DNA from: Hyphomicrobiales bacterium
GTDB lineage: Bacteria; Pseudomonadota; Alphaproteobacteria; Rhizobiales; Rhizobiaceae
Reading direction: 5' to 3'
DNA length: 64,000 nucleotides
Assembly: GCA_002709005.1 (NCBI GenBank)
Contig: PAPH01000022.1
Span: forward strand, 89,753 to 153,752
Part shown: positions 1 through 8,419 of the stretch, one piece after another
Numbering within the stretch: position 1 is the stretch's first letter
Layout of the letters: each line of letters opens with the position of its first letter
Translations under genes and position numbers: made by a program
The notes under the pieces: model-generated
Databases searched by the model: none
Told to the model about the DNA's origin: nothing
What the model saw: only the letters and a program-made list of their open reading frames with translations

Positions 1-122
1 TTCTGCTCGCGATGCTTCTGCTCGACTACTGGCTAGCCAAACGGAGACAGGCCAGGGCGAAGGTGCCCAAGGCCGGTCTTCAACACGCATCAACCCATTC
101 CAACGGAGGTGGAATAAGATGA
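1..122 (+). CDS. C-terminal end of a membrane protein, possibly an ABC permease (5' partial)
   Basis: Frame 3 is open from the window edge and ends in TGA at 120-122, overlapping the ATG of the next gene as ATGA. It reads LLAMLLLDYWLAKRRQ and then a basic, polar tail. A hydrophobic stretch followed by positive charges is typical of the last membrane helix of an inner-membrane protein, and the tight coupling suggests an operon with the SDR downstream. A sugar- or branched-chain-type ABC permease is a reasonable guess, but only about 39 residues are visible and the family cannot be settled. Frame 2 is also open here, so this call rests on composition and the overlap. Confidence 0.45.
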   Translation, partial: LLAMLLLDYWLAKRRQARAKVPKAGLQHASTHSNGGGIR

Positions 123-904
123 GTAATGTCAAGGGAGGAGCCGTCGTCACAGGCGCGGCTCGAGGTATCGGACGCGAACTCGCGCTCGGGCTTTTGCAGG
201 ATGGATTCGGTGTCGTCATCGCCGATGTCGATCCGGAAGTCGGTGGCGCAACGGTGGATGAACTTGCCAAGGAGTTTGGCGGCAACATCCTCTTCGCCAA
301 GGCCGACGTGACCAAACGGAGCGAAGTTGCGGATGCGATTGCCGCATGCCGGAAGGCGTTCGGCGGCATCAATGTCATGATCAACAATGCCGGCTTCAAC
401 AAACCGGAGCCATTTCTCAAGGCGAGCGAGGACATCTGGCGCGCCATCATGGACGTCAATGCGCTCGGCGTGCTGATTGGCACACAGGAAGCGGCAAAGG
501 CGATGATCGAGGATGGCACCAAGGGAAAGATCATCAACACCGCCTCGATCGCCGGTCGTTCGGGTTTTCCGGATTTCGCCCCCTATTCGGCCAGCAAGGC
601 GGCCGTCATCAGCCTCACCCAGGCAGGCGCCCGAGCGCTTGCCGTCAACGGCATCACCGTCAATGCCTTTGGTCCCGGCGTGGTCGACACTCCGCTTTGG
701 GAAAAGCTTGACGCCGATCTTCTGGAAATGGGCGCCAGTTCCGCGCCGGGCGAGGCGATGGCCGGGCTGGCCGATGCCATTCTGCTCGGCCGGGTAGCGA
801 AACCCGCCGATGTGGTGGGGACGGTCAGGTTCCTCTGGTCCCCCCAGTCCGACTACATGACCGGTCAGGTCGTTCTGATCGATGGAGGCATGGTGCTGCA
901 ATGA
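119..904 (+). CDS. SDR-family NAD(P)-dependent oxidoreductase
   Basis: A 261-residue classical short-chain dehydrogenase/reductase. The cofactor motif TGAARGIG is at residues 11-18, NNAG is near residue 90, and the catalytic Tyr and Lys are in YSASK near residue 160. The C-terminal GQVVLIDGG segment is typical. It probably oxidises a secondary alcohol or reduces a ketone in the cytoplasm; the substrate cannot be read from the sequence. It overlaps the preceding stop and the next start by ATGA, and is the first of three SDRs in this operon, so successive hydroxyl/ketone steps on one carbon skeleton are likely. Confidence 0.9.
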   Translation: MSNVKGGAVVTGAARGIGRELALGLLQDGFGVVIADVDPEVGGATVDELAKEFGGNILFAKADVTKRSEVADAIAACRKAFGGINVMINNAGFNKPEPFLKASEDIWRAIMDVNALGVLIGTQEAAKAMIEDGTKGKIINTASIAGRSGFPDFAPYSASKAAVISLTQAGARALAVNGITVNAFGPGVVDTPLWEKLDADLLEMGASSAPGEAMAGLADAILLGRVAKPADVVGTVRFLWSPQSDYMTGQVVLIDGGMVLQ

Positions 905-1674
905 GCAAACGTACCGGAATTCTCACCGGCGCGGCCGGAGGTATCGGCCGCGCGACCACCGAACGGCTCGTCAAGGAAGGTTGGTCGCTGGTCCTCGTCG
1001 ACCGCGACCAATCGATCGGGGATCTCGCGGCGTCGATCAAAACCGGCGACGACCAGACGGTCGTCGGTGTTGCCGCCGATATTACCGATCCCGGCACCTA
1101 CGGCGCCATCGACGATGCCGTTGCCGAAATCGGCGCTCCGCTGAAACTGCTGGCACTTGTTGCCGGCGTGCTTCAGGAGGTCGGCGCGATCGAGACCCTC
1201 GAGATCGAGGAATGGGACCGGGTGTTCAACATCAACCTTCGCGCCAACATGTTGCTGATGAAGCACTTCATCCCGGCGCTCAAGCAGGCGGATGGCGGTG
1301 CCATCGTCACGGTCTCGAGTTGGTACGGCAAGAGCGGTCACGGCTTCTTCGGCGCCTATTGCGCATCGAAGGCGGGGCTGATTTCGCTCACCCACACGGC
1401 GGCCGACGAACTGGCAAAGGACAATATCCGGGTCAACACCGTCGCTCCGGGCAATGTCGCGACCAGCATGCACCTTGACGCGCTCAACGAGGAGGCGGCA
1501 AAGCGCGGCGTCACCTTCGAGGAAATGAAGAAGACTGAATGGGACAAGATCCCGCTCGGCCGCGCGGCCGATCCGTCCGAGATCGCCGACGCGATCAATT
1601 TCCTCGCTTCGCCGGACAGCAAGTACATTACCGGCGCGACGATCGACGTGAACGGGGGTTGCCTCTTCTCATGA
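901..1674 (+). CDS. SDR-family oxidoreductase, second copy
   Basis: A 257-residue short-chain dehydrogenase with TGAAGGIG near residues 9-16 and a YCASK active-site Tyr/Lys pair. The usual NNAG motif is replaced by a LVAG-like segment, so it is a divergent member. The C-terminus has TGATIDVNGG. It overlaps the SDR before it (ATGA) and the E1 gene after it (ATGA), so the three are translationally coupled. It is not a close duplicate of the first SDR: the loops differ, and this one carries an insertion with a MKKTEWDKIP stretch before the C-terminal part. The substrate is unknown; a different step of the same pathway is inferred. Confidence 0.88.
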   Translation: MSKRTGILTGAAGGIGRATTERLVKEGWSLVLVDRDQSIGDLAASIKTGDDQTVVGVAADITDPGTYGAIDDAVAEIGAPLKLLALVAGVLQEVGAIETLEIEEWDRVFNINLRANMLLMKHFIPALKQADGGAIVTVSSWYGKSGHGFFGAYCASKAGLISLTHTAADELAKDNIRVNTVAPGNVATSMHLDALNEEAAKRGVTFEEMKKTEWDKIPLGRAADPSEIADAINFLASPDSKYITGATIDVNGGCLFS

Positions 1675-3707
1675 GCATCGGGGCACGTCGCGATAGCGGC
1701 CTGGAGCCGCAATCCGTTCCGGACTTCGTTCCGGAAACGGACCTGCTGCAGCGCAGCTATCTCGACATGCTTCGAATTCGCGGCTTCGAGGAGCGCGCGC
1801 AGGCGCTCTTCGACAGCGGCGACATCAAGGGTACCGCCCATTCATGTGTCGGCCAGGAAGCGATAGCGGCCGGTGCGTGCGCCATGCTTCGTGAAGATGA
1901 CTACATCGTCTCGCACCATCGCGGTCACGGTCACTGCATCGCCAAAGGAGCCGATACGGAGCGCATGATGGCTGAATTGCTGGGCCGGAATACGGGTTAC
2001 GGGCACGGCCTTGGCGGCTCCATGCATATCGCCGCCATCGATCGCGGCATTCTCGGTGCGAACGGCATCGTTGGGGCAGGGCTCGGCATCGGAACGGGCG
2101 CGGCCCTGTCCGCAGTTATCCGTGGCACGGATCAGGTTTGCGTCGCCTTCTTCGGTGATGGCGGGGCCAATGAGGGGATCTTCCACGAAGCCCTAAATCT
2201 TGCCGCGCTATGGAAACTGCCCGTGATATTTTTCTGCGAGAACAACCAGTATGGATTGTCGCTCGGCGTTGCAGGCGCGTCGGCCGTGCCGCAGATTTCG
2301 GCCCGCGCAGGTGGCTACGGAATTCCCGGCGAGACAATTGACGGCAATGATGTCGTTGCCGTCATGGCCGCTGTCGGCCGGGCGGTCGAGCGCGCGCGCG
2401 CCGGCGGGGGACCTTCGCTGATCGAGGGCATGACCTATCGATGGGGCGATCATTCCATGCGAACCAATCTTCCCTCCTACCGTCCGGCGGAGGAAGAGGA
2501 GTTGTGGCGCACGGAGCGCGACCCGATCGCTCATGCAAGCAGGATGCTGTCGGAGAGGCAGGTCGGCGAGGAGGACCTGGCCGACATCCGCTCCCGCGCC
2601 GATACGGAACTCGACACCGCCGTCAGCCGGGCGCTCGAAGCCGGCGAGCCCACAAGTGAAATTCTTGCCGGAGCGGTTCAGGCGGCACGCCATTCATCAT
2701 CTGTCGAGGCGCCGCCTCCCGGCGATCGCAAGATCGCTTATGTCGATGCGATCCGCGAAGCCATGCATCAATCCATGGAGCGGGATGAAAGCGTTATCGT
2801 CATGGGAGAGGACGTGGGCAAGATCGGCGGGCTCTTCCGCTGCACAGTGGGGCTTCAGGATGCTTTCGGTCCGGTGAGGGTGCGCGATACGCCGATCTCG
2901 GAAAACGTCATCATGAACGCTGCGGTCGGTGCGGCGCTTACCGGCCTCAGGCCGATCGTCGAGGTTCAGTTCTTCGATTTCATCACCCACATGATGGACG
3001 CCATCGTCAATCAGGGCGCAAAGCTTCGCTTCATGCTTGGAGGTGAGACCAAGGTACCCTTTGTCATCCGTGGCCCCCAGGGCGGGGGCATTCGACTTGC
3101 CGCACAGCATTCGCAATCGCTGGAGACATGGTTTTCCCATGTGCCCGGCCTGACGGTCATCGCGCCTTCCGATCCCTATGACGCCAAGGGGCTTCTCGCC
3201 GCGGCGATCGCCGATGACAATCCGGTGGTCTTCATAGAGCACAAGCTGCTCTATCAGCAGAGCTTGGGCGAGGTGCCGGAAGATTACTACACGCTGCCGA
3301 TCGGCAAGGCGGCTATCAAGCGCGAAGGATCCGACGTCACCATCGTCGCGACGATGGCAATGGTCGGGCAGGCGCTGTCGGCGGCGCGCACGCTTGCCCG
3401 CGACGGGATCGAGGCCGAGGTCATCGATCCGCGCACGCTGCGCCCGCTTGACATGGATACGATCATCCAATCGGTGCGCAAGACGAACCGTTGCGTTGTC
3501 GTTCACGAGGGCTGGCGCACCTACGGAAGCGGCGCGGAAATCGCGGCGCGGATCATGGAAGATGCCTTCGATTATCTCGATGCCCCTGTAGGCCGGATCG
3601 GGATGGACGAGGTGCCCATGCCCTACAACGCCGACCTGGAACGTGCGCTGATCCCGAACGCCGCTCGCATCGCGGAAGCGGCGCGAATGGTCTGCTACCG
3701 GTCATAG
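1671..3707 (+). CDS. Fused alpha/beta E1 component of a 2-oxoacid (acetoin/pyruvate-type) dehydrogenase
   Basis: 678 residues starting at an ATG that overlaps the preceding TGA; the open frame extends further upstream but would run through the SDR. Residues 1-335 are the E1-alpha domain, with the thiamine diphosphate motif GDG (162-164) closing at NN (191-192). Residues from about 350 to the end are the E1-beta domain, beginning KIAYVDAIREAMHQSMERD. The family decarboxylates a 2-oxoacid or cleaves acetoin and passes the acyl group to a lipoyl E2. No E2 or E3 lies in this operon, so it must borrow them or act alone as a thiamine-dependent lyase. The fusion of two normally separate genes is notable. 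The substrate is unassigned. Confidence 0.87.
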   Translation: MSIGARRDSGLEPQSVPDFVPETDLLQRSYLDMLRIRGFEERAQALFDSGDIKGTAHSCVGQEAIAAGACAMLREDDYIVSHHRGHGHCIAKGADTERMMAELLGRNTGYGHGLGGSMHIAAIDRGILGANGIVGAGLGIGTGAALSAVIRGTDQVCVAFFGDGGANEGIFHEALNLAALWKLPVIFFCENNQYGLSLGVAGASAVPQISARAGGYGIPGETIDGNDVVAVMAAVGRAVERARAGGGPSLIEGMTYRWGDHSMRTNLPSYRPAEEEELWRTERDPIAHASRMLSERQVGEEDLADIRSRADTELDTAVSRALEAGEPTSEILAGAVQAARHSSSVEAPPPGDRKIAYVDAIREAMHQSMERDESVIVMGEDVGKIGGLFRCTVGLQDAFGPVRVRDTPISENVIMNAAVGAALTGLRPIVEVQFFDFITHMMDAIVNQGAKLRFMLGGETKVPFVIRGPQGGGIRLAAQHSQSLETWFSHVPGLTVIAPSDPYDAKGLLAAAIADDNPVVFIEHKLLYQQSLGEVPEDYYTLPIGKAAIKREGSDVTIVATMAMVGQALSAARTLARDGIEAEVIDPRTLRPLDMDTIIQSVRKTNRCVVVHEGWRTYGSGAEIAARIMEDAFDYLDAPVGRIGMDEVPMPYNADLERALIPNAARIAEAARMVCYRS

Positions 3708-3760
3708 GGAATCAAGCCGGAAGACTGTGGGCGGCAACGAACGTTTTTGTACCACGAGAT

Positions 3761-3772
3761 GCAATCGATTGC
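3761..3772. promoter_or_regulatory. Perfect 12-bp palindrome GCAATCGATTGC, LacI-type operator candidate
   Basis: A perfect palindrome with a central CG, the usual architecture of LacI-family operators. It lies 18 bp before the ATG of the alpha/beta hydrolase, in the only spacer of note (83 bp) in this part of the operon. This suggests an internal regulated promoter. No LacI-family gene is in the window, so the regulator would be encoded elsewhere. Confidence 0.4.
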
Positions 3773-3790
3773 TTACCTAGGGAGAAAGTA

Positions 3791-4708
3791 ATGGTAAAAA
3801 GATTGGATGTAGAGTTTCAGTCCGAGGGCGATACCGTTCGCGGCTGGCTGTATCTGGCCGACGAGTCGAAACGCTCGCCGACGGTCGTTCTGGCTGGCGG
3901 CTGGTGTTATGTCCGCGAGATCGTCATGCCGGTTTATGCGCAGGCATTCGCGGAAGCCGGTATCAATGCGATGATCTTCGACTATCGCAATCTCGGCGCC
4001 AGCGATGGAGACAACCGCCAGCATCTCGACCCGTGGATGCAGATCCGCGACTACCAGAACGCGTTGAGTTTCCTCGAACGGCACGAACTCGTGGATGAAG
4101 ACAGGCTGGGTGTCTGGGGCATCTCCTATTCGGGCGGCCACGCTCTGATCCTCGCGGCGATCGATCCGCGGGTGAAGTCGATCGTCAGCCAGATCCCGGT
4201 GATCGACGGCTTCGAGAACATGCGCCGCGCACACGGAACAATGGAATTCCGCGCTCTGTGGGATCTCGTCCTCAAGGATCGGGCGCTCCGCTACGACAAG
4301 CCCGGCGAGCAGCTCTACCTGCCGCATGCCACGGAGGATTCGGCAAACGAAGTGTCCTCGTGGCCCTTCCCCGAGACCGTCCGCACCTTCATGGCGATCA
4401 AGGAATCGGAAGCTCCGCTCTATGAGAACAGGAGCACCGTGGAATCCGTCGATCTTCTGATGAATTACGACGTCGGCCCGTTCGTGAAGCGGATCTACGA
4501 TACGCCGACCCTCATGATCGTCGCCGAGGGTGACGACCTCACGCTGTGGGACCTGGAGATCAACGCGTTCAATCAGGTTCCGACGACGAAGAAGAAGCTC
4601 GAGGTGCTTCCCCATACGTCCCACATGACGCTCTACTCCGACAAATCCAAGGTCGAGGTGGCGGCGGCGATGGCAACGAAATGGTTCGTCGATACCCTCA
4701 AGCCGTAA
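3791..4708 (+). CDS. Alpha/beta hydrolase (dienelactone hydrolase / S15-like)
   Basis: 305 residues; I start at the ATG at 3791, preceded by GGGAGAAAG, rather than at far-upstream in-frame starts inside the E1 gene. The nucleophile elbow reads WGISYSGG near residue 114, matching the GxSYxG form seen in CocE/S15-type hydrolases. The acid is probably the Asp of the VAEGDDLTLWD region and the His is in LPHTSHM near the C-terminus. An N-terminal strand (VRGWLYLAD) and oxyanion segment (LAGGWCYV) fit an intracellular C-C or ester hydrolase. The operon context suggests hydrolysis of a lactone, ester or beta-diketone intermediate. The substrate is not established. Confidence 0.8.
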   Translation: MVKRLDVEFQSEGDTVRGWLYLADESKRSPTVVLAGGWCYVREIVMPVYAQAFAEAGINAMIFDYRNLGASDGDNRQHLDPWMQIRDYQNALSFLERHELVDEDRLGVWGISYSGGHALILAAIDPRVKSIVSQIPVIDGFENMRRAHGTMEFRALWDLVLKDRALRYDKPGEQLYLPHATEDSANEVSSWPFPETVRTFMAIKESEAPLYENRSTVESVDLLMNYDVGPFVKRIYDTPTLMIVAEGDDLTLWDLEINAFNQVPTTKKKLEVLPHTSHMTLYSDKSKVEVAAAMATKWFVDTLKP

Positions 4709-4713
4709 AAGCA

Positions 4714-4741
4714 GGACGGGGCGCGATTGCGCGCTCCGTCC
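4714..4741 (+). terminator. GC-rich stem-loop after the hydrolase gene
   Basis: Twelve-base-pair stem (one G-T wobble) with an ATTG loop, 4714-4725 pairing with 4730-4741. No T-run follows, so it is more likely an attenuator or an mRNA-processing/stabilising hairpin than a strong terminator; the same-strand genes continue 88 bp downstream. Confidence 0.45.
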
Positions 4742-4828
4742 CTCCACTGCACTAATGGGGCGGTGGATCGAAACGATGCAGCCGAAGGAAAGCCATGTGT
4801 CGTGTTTCGGAAGGACGGGAGGATAGCC

Positions 4829-5584
4829 ATGCCAAGTGTTGAATTGACCGGACGCCGTGCGCTCGTAACCGGTGCCTCATCCGGTCTCGGGAGGCACTTT
4901 TCCCAGGTGCTCGCGCGTTCGGGTGCCCATGTCACTCTGGCTGCCAGGCGGATCGGCGCGCTGGAGGAAACGGCCGCACGAATTTCCAGTGAAGGCGGAC
5001 GCAGCGAGATCTTGCACCTCGACGTCACCGACGAAGCATCCCTGGGCGCTGCTTTTCCGCCTGACGGCGAGCCCTACGACATTGTCGTGAACAATGCGGG
5101 TGTGGCCCATGCCGGTGCTGCGCTCGACATGAAGCCGGACGACTGGGCCCATACCATCGACACCGATCTGAGCGGCGTGTTCCGGGTCGCCCAGGCGACC
5201 GCGAAACAGATGGTAGAGGCCGGCAGGGGCGGTACCATTATCAATGTTGCCTCGATCGCCGGTTTGCGCGTTGCCGGAAGCCTGGCGGCCTATGCAACCG
5301 CCAAGGCGGGCGTCGTGCAGCTTACCCGGGCGCTTGCCCTTGAATGGGCGCGCTACCAGATCCGCGTCAATTCGCTGTGTCCCGGATATATCGAGACCGA
5401 TATCAACCGCGATTTTTTCGCCAGCGATGCCGGCAAGGCCATGATCCGCCGTATCCCGCAGCGCCGGTTGGGACAGTTCGAGGATCTCGACGGGCCTTTG
5501 CTCCTGCTGGCCTCCGATGCCGGCCGGTTCATGACGGGTACCGAAATCGTCGTCGATGGCGGCCATCTGGTCTCCTCAATGTAA
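4829..5584 (+). CDS. SDR-family oxidoreductase, third copy
   Basis: 251 residues from the ATG at 4829, chosen because GGACGGGAGGA precedes it at good spacing and the Rossmann fold begins directly (LTGRRALVTGASSGLG). NNAG is near residue 90 and the catalytic YATAK is near residue 150. The C-terminus has TGTEIVVDGG. The upstream in-frame extension (to 4727) would add an unconserved 34 residues. It is the third SDR in the operon, adjacent to the acyl-CoA dehydrogenase. A 3-hydroxyacyl-CoA or cyclic-alcohol dehydrogenase role would fit the context, but this is inference. Confidence 0.88.
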   Translation: MPSVELTGRRALVTGASSGLGRHFSQVLARSGAHVTLAARRIGALEETAARISSEGGRSEILHLDVTDEASLGAAFPPDGEPYDIVVNNAGVAHAGAALDMKPDDWAHTIDTDLSGVFRVAQATAKQMVEAGRGGTIINVASIAGLRVAGSLAAYATAKAGVVQLTRALALEWARYQIRVNSLCPGYIETDINRDFFASDAGKAMIRRIPQRRLGQFEDLDGPLLLLASDAGRFMTGTEIVVDGGHLVSSM

Positions 5585-5594
5585 GGACGCGAAA

Positions 5595-6803
5595 ATGGAC
5601 TTCACCATATCCAGCGATATCGAAGCGTATCGCGCGAAAATCGCCCGGTTCGTCGAAGCGGAGATCATGCCTCTGGAAGAGCGTCGCCAGACCTATGACG
5701 AACATGGCAACATCGCGCGTTCTCACCTCGAGCCCTTGCGCGAAAAGGCGCGGGCGGAGGGGCTCTGGTGCCTTCAATTGAAGAAGGAAACCGGAGGGCA
5801 GGGGCTGGGCAAGATCGGCATGGCCGTCTGCTACGAGGAGATGAATCGATCGATCTTCGGTCCCGTGGTCTTCAATTCCGCCGCGCCCGACGACGGTAAC
5901 ATGATGCTGCTGGAAAAGGCTGCGACCGAGGCTCAGAAGGAGCGCTGGCTGAAGCCCATCGTCGAGGGAAAGGTGAATTCCGCCTTCGCGATGACGGAAC
6001 CCCATCCCGGCTCCGGGTCGGATCCCTCGATGATGCTGACGACGGCGAAACGTGAGGGCGACAGATACATTGTTCGCGGCCGCAAATGGTTCATTACCGG
6101 GGCAGCCGACGCACAGCATTTCATCCTCATGGCAAAAACCTCGGACGACCCCCGCAAGGGACTGAGCGCCTTCCTTTTCGACCGCGACCAGCCGGGTTGG
6201 CGGATCGAACGGCGCATTCCGATCATGGGGCCGGAAGAACATGGCGGCCACTGCGAACTGATCTTCGAGGATATGGAAATTCCGGCCGAGGATTTGCTCA
6301 TGGAAGAGGGCGACGGGCTGAAGGTGACGCAGATGCGGCTCGGTCCGGCGAGGCTGACCCATTGTATGCGCTGGCTCGGCCTTGCCAAGCGCTCAGTAGA
6401 AATCGCCCGTACTTACGCCCGCGAGCGTTTCGGATTCGGGCAACGCCTGTCGGAGCGGGAAAGTGTCCGGATGATGCTCGGCGAACTCGCCATGCAGATC
6501 GAGGTCGGACGGCTTCTGGTGATGAAAGCGGCCTGGGAACTCGATCGTGGCGGCTATGCCCGCAAGGAAGTGTCGATGGCGAAGATCCACGTCGCCAACC
6601 TCCTTCACAAGGCAGCCGACACGGCGATCCAGATCAACGGCGCGCGCGGCTATTCCACCGATACCCCGCTCGAATGGATCTATCGCTATGCCCGCCAGGC
6701 GCGTCTCGTCGACGGGGCGGACGAGGTCCACAAGATGGTGCTCGACCGCTTCCTCGAGAAGGAGGGACGCGACTTCTGGCAGTGGGATGCCCAAGGCGGC
6801 TGA
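5595..6803 (+). CDS. Acyl-CoA dehydrogenase of the ACAD10/11-like type
   Basis: 402-residue flavoprotein of the acyl-CoA dehydrogenase family, started at the ATG at 5595 (MDFTI). The FAD/substrate motif AMTEPHPGSGSD is near residues 132-143, and RERFGFGQRLSE near 276-287. Two segments point to the ACAD10/11 group: APDDGNM at 97-103 and VDGADEVH at 372-379. The latter lies where ordinary members have the catalytic Glu of the YEGT motif. That group works with an APH-type kinase to turn 4-hydroxyacyl-CoA into 3-hydroxyacyl-CoA or enoyl-CoA through a phospho-intermediate. Such a kinase is encoded two genes downstream. The chemistry is inferred from motif and context. Confidence 0.88.
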   Translation: MDFTISSDIEAYRAKIARFVEAEIMPLEERRQTYDEHGNIARSHLEPLREKARAEGLWCLQLKKETGGQGLGKIGMAVCYEEMNRSIFGPVVFNSAAPDDGNMMLLEKAATEAQKERWLKPIVEGKVNSAFAMTEPHPGSGSDPSMMLTTAKREGDRYIVRGRKWFITGAADAQHFILMAKTSDDPRKGLSAFLFDRDQPGWRIERRIPIMGPEEHGGHCELIFEDMEIPAEDLLMEEGDGLKVTQMRLGPARLTHCMRWLGLAKRSVEIARTYARERFGFGQRLSERESVRMMLGELAMQIEVGRLLVMKAAWELDRGGYARKEVSMAKIHVANLLHKAADTAIQINGARGYSTDTPLEWIYRYARQARLVDGADEVHKMVLDRFLEKEGRDFWQWDAQGG

Positions 6804-6826
6804 AGGTCGCAGGCAGGAGGAGACAG

Positions 6827-8419
6827 ATGCGCAACGAACCACACCTTGCCCGCCGGGCGGCCAACTTTCAGCCGTTGAGCCCGGTGGCCTTTCTCGATCG
6901 CGCGCTCGCGGTTCATCCGGACAGGCCGGCCATTATCTGGCGTGACCGGAAATGGAGTTACGAGGGCTTTGCCGACATCGTCTCGCGGATGGTTTCTTGC
7001 CTGAGACTGCGCGGCGTGAAAGCCGGTGATGTGGTGTCCATCATGGCGGCGAACAGGCCCGAAATGCTGGCAGCCCACTACGCAGTGCCGATGCTGGGCG
7101 CGGTATTGAACACCATCAACACGCGTCTCGATCTGCCGGTGGTCACATACATCCTGAATCATGCCGAAAGCCGAATCCTGATCGCCGACCCCGCCTGCGC
7201 GGAACTCGCGCGGGCGGCGGCGGCCGGGGCGGGCGTGGGCGTCCTGGAGCTCGAGACGGAAGAGGGGGACCTGCTCAGCGGGGAGGCCGATCCGCTGGGC
7301 GACATGTTCGAGAGCATTTCCGACGAATGGCAGCCGCTTTGCGTCAACTACACGTCCGGCACGACGGGAGATCCGAAAGGCGTCGTCTATCATCACCGGG
7401 GCGCCTATCTGAATGCCATCGGCAATGTGCTGGCGCTGCGGCTGAATGACCGCTCCGTGTATCTGTGGACGCTGCCGATGTTTCATTGCAACGGCTGGTG
7501 CCACACATGGGCGGTAACCGCCGCCGGGGGCGTCCATGTCTGCCTCGACCGTGTCGATCCGGCGGAAATATTCAGCTCCATCGGCGAGCACGACGTCACC
7601 CACATGGCTTGCGCGCCCGTGGTTCTCTACATGCTGCTCAATCACCCGGAACGCGAAAATTACCACCCCTCGCGGCGTATTCAGGTGGCGTCCGGCGGCG
7701 CCTCTCCCTCGGTGGCGCTTATCTCCGGACTTGCCGCTCTGGGGTTTGATTTCCTTCATCTTTACGGCCTGACGGAAAGCTACGGTCCGGTGACACTTTG
7801 CGAAGTTTCCCCTGAGGAGGCGGCCAGGCTCGGCAGCGAGGAATTGGCGACGAAGCTCGCGCGTCAGGGCAGTCGCCACGCTACCGCGAACCGCGTCCGG
7901 ATCATTGGCGAGGACGGAGGGGAACTGCCGTGGGACGGTGCTTCGATGGGCGAGATCACGCTCAAGGGCAACACGCTGATGGCCGGGTACTATAGGGATG
8001 CGGAAGCCACCGAAAAGGCATTCGCCGGCGATGTGTTTCACACCGGAGACCTTGCCGTGCGCCACCTGAACGGCGAGATAGAGATCAGGGACCGCGCCAA
8101 GGACGTCATCATCTCGGGGGGAGAGAATATCTCCAGCCTCGAGATCGAAAACGCATTGCACCGTCATCCCTCGGTGCTGCTTGCAGCGGTGGTTGCCGAG
8201 GCCGACCCCAAATGGGGGGAGGTGCCGCGCGCATTTGTCGAACTCAAGGATGGGACGAGCCTCGAAGCCGAGGAGTTGCGGCTGTTTTGCCGCGATCATC
8301 TGGCCCACTACAAGGTGCCCAAAAGCTTCACTTTCGGCCCGCTGCCGCGCACGGCCACCGGGAAGATCCAGAAATTCGTCCTGCGTGAACGCCTGGGTCC
8401 GGAGCATGCGGACAGATGA
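6827..8419 (+). CDS. Acyl-CoA synthetase (AMP-forming)
   Basis: 530 residues starting at the ATG at 6827 after AGGCAGGAGGAG. Adenylate-forming motifs are clear: YTSGTTGDPKG at 175-185, the LYGLTESYGP segment, the HTGDLA motif and RAKDVIISGGENIS. A C-terminal PKSF...TATGKIQKFVLRE supplies the catalytic Lys of the CoA-ligation conformation. It activates a carboxylic acid to its acyl-CoA in the cytoplasm. Its position between the ACAD and the kinase suggests it supplies their CoA-thioester substrate. Sequence style is that of medium-chain/propionate-type 'fatty-acyl-CoA synthetase' proteins; chain specificity cannot be read. It overlaps the kinase gene by 4 bp. Confidence 0.9.
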   Translation: MRNEPHLARRAANFQPLSPVAFLDRALAVHPDRPAIIWRDRKWSYEGFADIVSRMVSCLRLRGVKAGDVVSIMAANRPEMLAAHYAVPMLGAVLNTINTRLDLPVVTYILNHAESRILIADPACAELARAAAAGAGVGVLELETEEGDLLSGEADPLGDMFESISDEWQPLCVNYTSGTTGDPKGVVYHHRGAYLNAIGNVLALRLNDRSVYLWTLPMFHCNGWCHTWAVTAAGGVHVCLDRVDPAEIFSSIGEHDVTHMACAPVVLYMLLNHPERENYHPSRRIQVASGGASPSVALISGLAALGFDFLHLYGLTESYGPVTLCEVSPEEAARLGSEELATKLARQGSRHATANRVRIIGEDGGELPWDGASMGEITLKGNTLMAGYYRDAEATEKAFAGDVFHTGDLAVRHLNGEIEIRDRAKDVIISGGENISSLEIENALHRHPSVLLAAVVAEADPKWGEVPRAFVELKDGTSLEAEELRLFCRDHLAHYKVPKSFTFGPLPRTATGKIQKFVLRERLGPEHADR

